Positions 18,138-24,904 of a stretch of 64,000 bases of DNA are shown here, piece after piece. Each line of letters starts with the position of its first letter. Within the stretch, counting starts at the first letter, position 1. The translations under genes were made by a program, and so were the position numbers. This DNA is from Nocardiopsis listeri NBRC 13360. Its GTDB lineage: Bacteria > Actinomycetota > Actinomycetes > Streptosporangiales > Streptosporangiaceae. Under the pieces are notes generated by a model. That model did not search any database. It was not told where the DNA came from and saw only the letters and a list, made by a program, of their open reading frames with translations. The DNA is taken from the NCBI RefSeq assembly GCF_001570765.1, contig NZ_BCSH01000021.1, positions 1-64,000 of the forward strand. The letters run 5' to 3'.

Positions 18138-18412
18138 GCGGCGTTTCCTTGGTCCTCTTCTAAGATCTCGGCCACCATTTCGGCCATGCCGACCCTAGGC
18201 CCGCCCTCGTCCTGGTCCAGGGCACGATCGGCCTCCCTCGCCGGATAGACGTCCATGGCGTCTTCAAGGGCTTCGAAGTCCTCGATGGGGACGATCGCCG
18301 CTACGGGAGCGCCGTTGGGGGTGATGATGGTCGGCTCGCCCTGCTGGGCTCTGGAAATCGGTTCGGGTAGGTGTGCTCGCGCGTCGCGGACGCTCATGTT
18401 CTCGTCACTCAT
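18134..18412 (-). CDS. Phd/YefM-family antitoxin
   Basis: This 92-residue protein has the Phd/YefM N-terminal DNA-binding fold (MSVRDARAHLPEPISRAQQGEPTIITPNGAPVAAIVPIEDFEALED) and an acidic C-terminal tail of the sort that neutralises a toxin. ATG 18412 is preferred over upstream starts because a perfect TGTACA-cored inverted repeat lies nine bases before it. The gene overlaps a truncated RelE-like reading frame, so it looks like an antitoxin left after toxin loss. It could persist as a repressor or as an anti-addiction factor against related toxins. Confidence 0.85.
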   Translation of the reverse strand: MSDENMSVRDARAHLPEPISRAQQGEPTIITPNGAPVAAIVPIEDFEALEDAMDVYPAREADRALDQDEGGPRVGMAEMVAEILEEDQGNAA

Positions 18413-18420
18413 GCCAGCTG

Positions 18421-18444
18421 TGTGTACAAGGAATTGTGTACACA
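18421..18444. promoter_or_regulatory. YefM-type operator with TGTACA cores
   Basis: TGTGTACA (18421-18428) and TGTACACA (18437-18444) are perfect inverted arms with an 8-base spacer, just upstream of the antitoxin. TGTACA cores are the established recognition element of the E. coli yefM-yoeB operator, so autoregulation is likely intact. Confidence 0.75.
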
Positions 18445-18509
18445 CCCAGGGTGCGAGTCCGGAATCTCGGCCGGAGACAGGAAGGGGCGAGGTGAGCGCT
18501 CTCCTGGGG

Positions 18510-19016
18510 TCAGCGCACCTCGGTGAGGGGGCCGAAGTGGGCGCGGGTGTCCTTGACCAGGGAGGCGAGCATGCTCTCGGTCAGGGGACGCCCCAACTGC
18601 AGGGCGCTGTCCAGCCCCTGCCAGGGGGTGAACGCGAAGGACCACACGAGCTTGCTGCCGCCGGCGAACGGCAGTACGTGGTAGTCCTCGGCGAACGATC
18701 CGAACAGCGGGAGGGTGCCCTCGGTGGCGTAGAAGGACTTGCGGCGTTCGCCCTCGTCCCAGCGGAAGAAGTGCTCGAGCATCCGGTAGGCGCCGAGGAT
18801 CCGGGCCTGGCGGATGGTGCCCACACCGTGGGGCGGCTCGGTGGTGTAGTGCACGTCTCCCAGGGCCCGGCACCAGGACAGGGGCCGGGGCGAGGTGAGC
18901 TCGGCCCAGACCTCGTCGGGCCCGGCGGCCAGTTCCAGCCCGACCCGCCAGCGCATCGGGGCGGATTCGAAGTAGCTCTCGTCGACGGGTTCGAGCTCGT
19001 AGCGGAAGGCGCTCAC
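18510..19016 (-). CDS. SRPBCC family protein
   Basis: This 168-residue soluble protein has the START/Bet v1-like helix-grip pattern. After an N-terminal arm come the first strand and helices (WRVGLELAAGPDEVWAELTSPRPLSW), a run of antiparallel strands, and a long C-terminal helix (LTESMLASLVKDTRAHFGPL). Such proteins bind hydrophobic ligands or act as polyketide-type cyclases. No catalytic residue can be named here. The GTG start has AGAGGA upstream. It stands alone between an antitoxin gene and a hypothetical gene, with a strong terminator behind the latter. Confidence 0.8.
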   Translation of the reverse strand: MSAFRYELEPVDESYFESAPMRWRVGLELAAGPDEVWAELTSPRPLSWCRALGDVHYTTEPPHGVGTIRQARILGAYRMLEHFFRWDEGERRKSFYATEGTLPLFGSFAEDYHVLPFAGGSKLVWSFAFTPWQGLDSALQLGRPLTESMLASLVKDTRAHFGPLTEVR

Positions 19017-19098
19017 GGGGCATCCTCTTCGTCCGGGGTTCCTCCGGTGAAGGTACCAACTCCCTCGGGTGGGGAGCCCCGCCGAAAGTTCCTCGGTC

Positions 19099-19144
19099 GG
19101 ACCCGACGGGGACGGTACCGCCCGGTACCGTCCCCGTCGGGTCC
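19099..19144 (-). terminator. 21-bp perfect-stem terminator
   Basis: Arms at 19099-19119 and 19124-19144 are exact reverse complements around a 4-base loop. The hairpin lies eight bases beyond the stop of the minus-strand gene at 19152-19460. Confidence 0.88.
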
Positions 19145-19151
19145 GGGTCCG

Positions 19152-19460
19152 TCACTCCTTGGTGGCCCCCACCAGCCACGCGATCTTGTGGGCCGTGAGC
19201 GACAGGCTGCCGCTGTTGCCCAGGTGGACCCCGAACGATGCGATGAACGCGTAGTCGTGTTCTCGGCGTTCACAGATCACGTCCTCGACCGCGTGGGCGG
19301 ACTCCGGGTTGTCGACGCGTAGGCACAACCCAGACCCTTCCACCACTTCCGCGCGGACTTCGTAACGGGACAGTTCACCGGCGAGCCTGCCGAGGTGGTC
19401 TCGCTCTTCGGAGGGCGCTTGGGTCGGCTCCTGGTCGTTCACCTGTCTCGACTGGGCCAT
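19152..19460 (-). CDS. Hypothetical protein, small soluble
   Basis: I do not recognise this 102-residue protein. It has an N-terminal polar region and a mixed alpha/beta C-terminal domain (YEVRAEVVEGSGLCLRVDN ... SLSLTAHKIAWLVG), with no signal peptide or membrane segment. The start at ATG 19460 is chosen because AAAGGA precedes it at a good distance; the frame stays open for 31 codons further. The central ligand-like fold suggests a small regulatory or binding protein, but no function is assigned. It is followed by the 21-bp-stem terminator, so it is probably monocistronic. Confidence 0.7.
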   Translation of the reverse strand: MAQSRQVNDQEPTQAPSEERDHLGRLAGELSRYEVRAEVVEGSGLCLRVDNPESAHAVEDVICERREHDYAFIASFGVHLGNSGSLSLTAHKIAWLVGATKE

Positions 19461-19562
19461 GACGGATCCTTTCGTGACGAGCACGGCGCATTCCTCGATG
19501 CCCTGTTGACAATTGTCGCTCAGAGGCAAGTTACCCATCCGTACCGTGCTCACGACACGCCG

Positions 19563-20696
19563 TCAGCCGAGCCACCTGCCCCGATACATCACGTCCGCGA
19601 CCGAAAGATCCTCATTGAGCACCAGCAGGTCGGCGTGGCCACCGGTCTCGACCCGACCGACCTCGTCCAGTCCCAAGGCGGCCGCCGGCACCGAGGAGGC
19701 CGAACGCACCGCATCCTCGACCGGCACCCCCAACGCGACCGTGTTGCGCACCGCCTGCGGCAGCACGATGGTGCTGGAGGCGATCGCCCCGTTCTCGACG
19801 AGGCGCGCCTCTCCGCCTTGGACCCGGACCCGAAGATCGCCCAGGGTGTACTCGCCATCGCCCAGGCCGGTCGCCGACATCGCGTCGGTGACCAGCGACA
19901 CCCGTTCGGGACCGGCGGCGTCGAAGACCAGGCGCGCCGCCCCCGGGTGGACGTGCACGTTGTCCAGGATCAGCTCCACCGTCACTCGCTCGTCGCCGAG
20001 CACCGCCGCGATCGGCCCCGGGTCGCGGTGGCCGAGCGGTCGCATCGCGTTGTAGACGTGCGTGGCCACGGTCGCCCCCGCGTCGATCGCGGCGAGGGTC
20101 TGCTCGTAGGTGGCCTCGGTGTGCCCCACGGCCGCCACCACGCCCGATGACACCGCGGCGCGGATCAACTCCAGGGCACCGGGCAGTTCCGGGGCCACCG
20201 TGATCATCCGGACGTGCCCACGCCCCGCCTCGACCCAGGCGTCGAGCTCCGCGGTGTCCGGGTCGCGCAGCAGGTCCGGGTCGTGGGCGCCGCACCGCGA
20301 CTTCGCGATGAACGGCCCCTCCAGGTAGATCCCGGCCAGCGTGCCCTCCTCACACGACTCGGCCAACGCCGAGACCTGACGGAGTGTCTCCCCGGGCGAG
20401 GCCGCGACCAACCCGCCCACCACGGAGGTCACCCCCGACCGTCTGTTGAAGGCGACGATCTCGCGCGCACCCTCCGGGTCGGCTTCGGGGAAGGCGTGTC
20501 CCGCTCCGCCGTGGATGTGGGTGTCGACCAGTCCCGGGGCGACCAGTCGTCCACCGAGGTCGTGGCGCTCACCCGGGCCGGGGTCGCCGGTGCCGAGCTC
20601 GGTCACCCGACCGTTCTCGATCCGGACCCAGCCGTCATGGGTTCCGTCGGACGTCACCACGCGCGCGCCGGTGAGGGTCAGGGGTGTGTGGGCCAT
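19563..20696 (-). CDS. nagA: N-acetylglucosamine-6-phosphate deacetylase
   Basis: NagA removes the acetyl group from GlcNAc-6-phosphate, giving glucosamine-6-phosphate for glycolysis or wall synthesis. The 377-residue amidohydrolase has HxH at His60/His62, the metal ligand Glu126 in YLEGPF, His192 in VGHTEATY, His213 in THVYNAMRPL, and the catalytic Asp271 in LVTDAMS. These match the active site of characterised NagA enzymes. AGGAGGAG lies upstream of the ATG. In Streptomyces nagA is a DasR target. DasR is encoded at 43.4 kb here, but I see no clear dre site directly before this gene. Confidence 0.95.
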   Translation of the reverse strand: MAHTPLTLTGARVVTSDGTHDGWVRIENGRVTELGTGDPGPGERHDLGGRLVAPGLVDTHIHGGAGHAFPEADPEGAREIVAFNRRSGVTSVVGGLVAASPGETLRQVSALAESCEEGTLAGIYLEGPFIAKSRCGAHDPDLLRDPDTAELDAWVEAGRGHVRMITVAPELPGALELIRAAVSSGVVAAVGHTEATYEQTLAAIDAGATVATHVYNAMRPLGHRDPGPIAAVLGDERVTVELILDNVHVHPGAARLVFDAAGPERVSLVTDAMSATGLGDGEYTLGDLRVRVQGGEARLVENGAIASSTIVLPQAVRNTVALGVPVEDAVRSASSVPAAALGLDEVGRVETGGHADLLVLNEDLSVADVMYRGRWLG

Positions 20697-20925
20697 GGGT
20701 GGGGCTTCTCCTCCTGTGCGGGCTCCGTCGCGACGGGTGCGACGGGCGCTGTGTGTCGTAAATTACATTCGTGTGACCGCGAGGTTCTCAGGGGGTCGTG
20801 GGCACCTCCTTCGGGCGACGTCTTCCCAGGGAACGCGGGGTGATTCCGCATTCTGGGACGAGTGTCCGAGAGGTGGACCGGCGCTCGTGGGGCCCGTGTC
20901 CCCTCGGGAGAGGCACCGGCACGCA

Positions 20926-20955
20926 TTGACGATAGTGGTCGACTCACCTCATGAT
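20926..20955 (+). promoter_or_regulatory. Promoter of the leader peptide
   Basis: TTGACG (20926-20931) and CATGAT (20950-20955) are 18 bases apart. The -10 ends six bases before the leader ATG at 20962, so the transcript may start at that ATG. Confidence 0.5.
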
Positions 20956-20961
20956 GGAGAC

Positions 20962-21039
20962 ATGTCCGCCGGTGAGCTGCTTGTCCAGCGCCTGCACGTC
21001 GACCTTCGACAGCAGGCGAGCGCGCTCTGTCGTAGCTAG
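20962..21039 (+). CDS. Cysteine-type attenuator leader peptide
   Basis: This 25-codon frame reads MSAGELLVQRLHVDLRQQAS then ALCRS. It matches the actinobacterial leader pattern with an R-x-HVDL core and a Cys codon just before the stop, seen ahead of sulfur-assimilation genes. The Cys UGU is the third codon from the end. Two adjacent hairpins start seven bases after the stop and have overlapping alternative pairings. Ribosome stalling at Cys under cysteine shortage could select between them. The downstream gene is an NAD(P)H-dependent FMN reductase. Leaderless initiation is possible from the promoter spacing; a GGAG also lies close to the ATG. Confidence 0.75.
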   Translation: MSAGELLVQRLHVDLRQQASALCRS

Positions 21040-21045
21040 CGCCTT

Positions 21046-21082
21046 GCGGGGCCCGTGCCCCGCGCCACGGGTGTATCCCGTG
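21046..21082 (+). promoter_or_regulatory. Attenuator with mutually exclusive hairpins
   Basis: Hairpin A pairs GCGGGGC (21046-21052) with GCCCCGC (21057-21063). Hairpin B pairs CACGGG (21066-21071) with CCCGTG (21077-21082). CCCGTG at 21052-21057 can pair with CACGGG at 21066-21071 instead, which would break both. That is the 1:2, 2:3, 3:4 logic of a transcription or translation attenuator. Confidence 0.6.
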
Positions 21083-21330
21083 CCCTTGTGCCCCTACGCA
21101 GACACCGGACGCTCGGCTCCCACTCCATGGGTCCACGGATCTTCGAGGTCCGAATGAGCACCCCCACGTGACGCGGACGCGAACCCCGACGCCGGACCAC
21201 CAGGTCCCGCGCCGCGCGCCGACTCACGAGGAACACGGTTCTACTCCGGTGTCCCGCTTCCGATCACCGCCCCCCGCGTTCCCTTCCGGTCGATCCCGGC
21301 TCGTTCAGACCGAACCCAGGAGTTCTCCGT

Positions 21331-21846
21331 ATGACTCGCTTCACCGTGCTCGTCGCCGCACCTCGTTCCCGTTCCTCCGTCCGTTCCGCCGCGCTGCGCG
21401 CCGCCACCGAGGTCGCCGTTCGCGCCGGCGTGACCACCACGCCCGATGTCGTCGACCTGGCCGACCTCGGCGCCGACCTGCTCGACGACTCCTCCGCCGC
21501 GGTCTCCGAGGCGCTGGAGAAGGTCGGTGCCGGTGACGTGCTCCTCGTCGCCTCGCCGCAGGTGCACGGCACCTACACCGGACTGCTCAAGGTCTTCCTG
21601 GACCGCCTGCCCGAGCTGGGTCTGGGCCACACCGTCGCCATCCCGCTCGCGGTCGTCGAGGACCTGCGCAACGGCCACGGCATCGAGGAGGACCTGCGGG
21701 TCCTCCTGGCCGACCTCGGTGCCTGGGTCGCCGAGCCCGGCCTGATCCTGTCCAGTGACGAGACCGGCGAGCCCGAGAACGTCGTTCGGGCCTGGGCCGA
21801 CGTGGCCGCTCCCGGTCTGCGTCAGGCCGTCTCCGTCGCCGTCTGA
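21331..21846 (+). CDS. NAD(P)H-dependent FMN reductase (SsuE-like)
   Basis: This is a 171-residue flavodoxin-like protein. The N-terminal [15 protein letters not shown] segment corresponds to the FMN-phosphate loop, and VASPQVHGTYTGLLKVFLDRL is the conserved helix region of the NADPH-dependent FMN reductase family. It would supply reduced flavin to a two-component monooxygenase, as SsuE does for sulfonate desulfonation. The cysteine-type leader about 290 bases upstream supports a sulfur-scavenging role, although no monooxygenase or sulfonate transporter gene is adjacent. GGAG lies before the ATG. The 21040-21330 leader holds only the attenuator hairpins. Confidence 0.85.
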   Translation: MTRFTVLVAAPRSRSSVRSAALRAATEVAVRAGVTTTPDVVDLADLGADLLDDSSAAVSEALEKVGAGDVLLVASPQVHGTYTGLLKVFLDRLPELGLGHTVAIPLAVVEDLRNGHGIEEDLRVLLADLGAWVAEPGLILSSDETGEPENVVRAWADVAAPGLRQAVSVAV

Positions 21847-21859
21847 GCGACGACGCGAT

Positions 21860-21887
21860 GAGGGTCCCGCCCCGTGGCGGGGCCCTC
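21860..21887. terminator. Bidirectional terminator
   Basis: A 12-base-pair stem with one G-U wobble (GAGGGTCCCGCC with GGCGGGGCCCTC) and a 4-base loop lies between the convergent FMN reductase and EamA transporter genes. Confidence 0.8.
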
Positions 21888-21929
21888 TGACGTTCGGTCA
21901 CCGACCGGGGGCGGAAGGGACGTTCGTCC

Positions 21930-22835
21930 TCACGCGCCGGGGGTGGACTCGCCGCGCAACCGACTGGTGTCGGCCTCGGCCTGGGCGACGTTGCCGCGCA
22001 CCAACACCACCACGACCAGGGTCAGGGCGAACCCGCCCACCCGCAGGGCCATGGTGAGCGGGTCCTCGGGCAGGCTCTCTCCGAAGAGGAGCGTGCCCGC
22101 CACCACGGTGAACACGTTGCCCACCACGTTGGCGACCGGGGCGGTGATGGAAGCCCGGGAGCGTTGCAGGGAGGTCTGGAAGAGCACGATGCCCACGGCC
22201 CAGCCCAGCGCGTACAGGTACGGGTAGGGCGACAACAGGGCGGGGCCGATCGCGGCCCACGGCCCGTGGTCGGCGAGGAGGCCGCCGAGGCCCTTCCCCT
22301 GGAGCCCCGCGCTGCCTTGGGCGAGGCCGGCCGCGGCGCCCATGGCGGCGGCCGAGACGTACTTCCCTCGCCCCCCGACCACGCTCATGACGGCCACGCA
22401 GGCCAACACGGTGCCCACGCCGACCACGACCAACAGGGGCGTGTCCGCGGTCGTCCCGGTCTCCGCGCCGTCCACCGTGGACAGGCTCAGCAGGCCCAGG
22501 GCCACAGGCATCACGCCGAGCGCGACGTACTCGCCCCGGGTGATCCGCTCACCGCGCACCAGTGTGATGACCAGTAGCGTCGTGGCCACACCGGCGGCGA
22601 AGGCGGGCTGGGAGACCGATACCGGGGCCAGACCGAGGGAGACGATCAGGCCGACGCTCCCCAGCGCGGCGAACACACAACCGAGAACCCATTTCGGATT
22701 ACCCAGCAGTACCCTGGCGAGGTGAAGCGGACGGTTGATCGAGATCGACTCGGAGCCGTGCAACGCGCGCTGCTCCACGGTCAGTCCGATCGTGTAGACC
22801 ACCGCTGAGAACAGCGCGACCAGGAGTCCGACCAC
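21930..22835 (-). CDS. EamA/DMT-family transporter
   Basis: This 301-residue integral membrane protein has about nine or ten hydrophobic helices in two repeated halves, as in the drug/metabolite transporter superfamily. It begins MVGLLVALFSAVVYTIGLTVEQRAL, typical of the actinobacterial EamA-like branch, and carries a central loop around residues 120-135. It lacks an N-terminal signal peptide separate from helix 1. The substrate is unknown. It is divergent to the SGNH gene across a 190-base region that contains a long inverted repeat. Confidence 0.85.
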   Translation of the reverse strand: MVGLLVALFSAVVYTIGLTVEQRALHGSESISINRPLHLARVLLGNPKWVLGCVFAALGSVGLIVSLGLAPVSVSQPAFAAGVATTLLVITLVRGERITRGEYVALGVMPVALGLLSLSTVDGAETGTTADTPLLVVVGVGTVLACVAVMSVVGGRGKYVSAAAMGAAAGLAQGSAGLQGKGLGGLLADHGPWAAIGPALLSPYPYLYALGWAVGIVLFQTSLQRSRASITAPVANVVGNVFTVVAGTLLFGESLPEDPLTMALRVGGFALTLVVVVLVRGNVAQAEADTSRLRGESTPGA

Positions 22836-22886
22836 GAGGAGGAGGCCTTTCGGCTCGGCGCTCCGTGACCCAGACGGGCCCGAAGG

Positions 22887-22917
22887 TTGACGGCCTCCAT
22901 ATAACCAGTTCTAGTCT
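22887..22917 (+). promoter_or_regulatory. Promoter of the SGNH/FN3 gene
   Basis: TTGACG (22887-22892) and TAGTCT (22912-22917) are 19 bases apart. Transcription would start at about 22925, the first base of the nested hairpin. A similar GTTCTAGTCT sequence recurs at 26910-26919 before the DUF2613 gene. Confidence 0.45.
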
Positions 22918-22924
22918 TGTCTGG

Positions 22925-22969
22925 CGAGTGACACCTGATCTCCTGTCTCAACAGGGTGGATGTCACTCG
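22925..22969. repeat. Nested inverted repeat in the 5' leader of the SGNH gene
   Basis: CGAGTGACA (22925-22933) pairs with TGTCACTCG (22961-22969), and inside it CCTGT (22942-22946) pairs with ACAGG (22951-22955). If the predicted promoter is right this lies at the extreme 5' end of the mRNA. Confidence 0.6.
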
Positions 22970-23026
22970 TGGGTCGAATAGGAACCTGTAACTACCGCTA
23001 AGCGCCGCGGCGAGAGATGGGGCACG

Positions 23027-24904
23027 GTGCAGGACCCGGGCGACGACGACATCCCCCAGGAAGAGGACGTGACCGAGGCACCCGGGACCCCCCAGGGCCG
23101 GGCATCCGAGAACGAGACGAAGAGTCCTCGCCCGAGCGCTTGGCGGGACCGGCTCCCCACGTGGACGAGCCGCGAGTACTGGCGCGGGTCCACCTGGCGA
23201 GACCTCCTTCGTCCCGGTCCGTCGACGAGCCGATTCCGCGGCCTGTGGGAGCGCGGAGGTTCGCGCTTCGAACCCGGCCCCTTGGGGCTGCTCGGCGTCA
23301 TGCTCGCCGCCATGGCCGTCACCATGTTGCTCCTACAGACCGGTTCGGGCGGCCTCGGAATCGAAGGCGACGAGCGGGCCGAGGAACCGGTCGCCGTGCC
23401 CGGCCCGCCCGACGGCGAGTTGCGGATCATGCCGATCGGCGACTCCGCGACCCAGGGCAGCAGCGGGGACCACACCTGGCGCTACCACCTGTGGTCCCAC
23501 CTGTCCGACCAGGAGATCGACTTCGACCTGGTCGGACCCAACGACGACCTCTACTCCCTCGCCGACGAGGACTTCGGCGCACACGACTACGCCGACCCCG
23601 ACTTCGACACCGACCACGCCGCCCGTTGGGACGCCACCGCCCAGGAACTCGCCACCGACGTCGCCGGCGTCGCCGCCGAGTTCGACCCCCACTACCTGCT
23701 TCTCCTGGCCGGGACCGAGGACATCCTCAACGGAGGGGAAGCCGATCACGCGCTGGACGGCGTCGCCGAGATCGTCTCCACCGTGCGGGTGGTGCTCGGT
23801 GACGCCCGCTTCGTGGTCGGTGAACTGCCCGAAGTGGAGGGCACCGACGACGACGGTCGGGTCAACCGGGAGATCACACGGTTCAACATGGGCCTGGTCG
23901 ACCTCGCCCAACAGCTGACCTCGACCGATTCGCCCGTGGTGGTCGCCCAGACCGCCCGGGACTACACCCCGGCCTTCGACAACTGGGACGCCACCCACCC
24001 CAACGTTCGCGGTGAACTCAAGATCGCGGCGGCCTTCGCCGACGCGCTGGCCCGGCCCCTGGGAGTGGGCGATGACTTCCCCCGACCCTTCCCGGACCTG
24101 TCCACCGGGCCGCTGACCGCACCCGAACCCGACTACGAGGAAACCGACGACGGTCTCCTGTTGTCCTGGGAGAACGTTCCGGGAGCCACCGACTACCGCG
24201 TGGTGCAGCGTCGGATCGAACCCGCCCCGGACGACCCCTTCGTGCTCCCCTTCGACGTGGACGTCGACGACGAACGAGGCTCGGTCACCGTCGATTCGCT
24301 GTTGAGCGGTGCCCGCTACGAGTTCGTCGTACGACCCGTCAAGGGCCGCGACGAGGGAGTGGATTCCGAACCGCTCCGGCTGGTCTGGGACGACGACCCA
24401 CCGCCGGGCCCGACCGGACTGGAACCGCGGGACGATGGGGCGCTGCTCGTGTGGGACCAGGTCGAGGACGCGAGCCACTACGAGGTGTGGGTCCGTCTCC
24501 TGGAGTGCACCCCGCGGGACTCCTCGCGGCGTTCCCGGGACACGTTGCCCGCGGTCGGGGACACCACCACGACCATCGATGACGACCAGAACGCCGGGGG
24601 CGGAGAACCGGATCGGCCGCGGCCCAGCCCCTCCGAACCACCGCCCACCTCGCGCCCGGACCCGGAACCGGACCCCGCGCCCACGCCACCGCCGTCGAGT
24701 CCACCACCCGCGCCGGGTTCCACCTGTTCGCCGCGCGACGACCGCGGGCCGCAGGACGGCGAGGGCTGGCGCTCGCTCGGCTCGACGGGTGACCGGGCAC
24801 GATGGCGGGTCACGGTGTCGGGCCCCTACGAGGTCGTGGTGCGTTCCTACCGCGACTACGTGGAGGGCGGTTACTCCGCGAGTCTTCCGCTGGTGGACCA
24901 CTGA
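23027..24904 (+). CDS. Membrane-anchored SGNH hydrolase with FN3 domains
   Basis: This 625-residue protein begins with a cytosolic, acidic-then-basic N-terminal region. A single transmembrane helix near 86-106 is followed by an extracellular SGNH/GDSL domain with Ser140 in IGDSATQG and Asp321/His324 in DATHPN. The block III Asn is replaced in GTED at 229-232. A fibronectin type III domain spans about 365-452. A second FN3 begins near 458 but is split by a proline-rich, disordered insertion flanked by Cys494 and Cys567, then resumes to the C terminus. It may be an esterase or acyl-modifying protein on an envelope glycan. The start is GTG. Its stop overlaps the next ATG by one base. Confidence 0.85.
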   Translation: MQDPGDDDIPQEEDVTEAPGTPQGRASENETKSPRPSAWRDRLPTWTSREYWRGSTWRDLLRPGPSTSRFRGLWERGGSRFEPGPLGLLGVMLAAMAVTMLLLQTGSGGLGIEGDERAEEPVAVPGPPDGELRIMPIGDSATQGSSGDHTWRYHLWSHLSDQEIDFDLVGPNDDLYSLADEDFGAHDYADPDFDTDHAARWDATAQELATDVAGVAAEFDPHYLLLLAGTEDILNGGEADHALDGVAEIVSTVRVVLGDARFVVGELPEVEGTDDDGRVNREITRFNMGLVDLAQQLTSTDSPVVVAQTARDYTPAFDNWDATHPNVRGELKIAAAFADALARPLGVGDDFPRPFPDLSTGPLTAPEPDYEETDDGLLLSWENVPGATDYRVVQRRIEPAPDDPFVLPFDVDVDDERGSVTVDSLLSGARYEFVVRPVKGRDEGVDSEPLRLVWDDDPPPGPTGLEPRDDGALLVWDQVEDASHYEVWVRLLECTPRDSSRRSRDTLPAVGDTTTTIDDDQNAGGGEPDRPRPSPSEPPPTSRPDPEPDPAPTPPPSSPPPAPGSTCSPRDDRGPQDGEGWRSLGSTGDRARWRVTVSGPYEVVVRSYRDYVEGGYSASLPLVDH

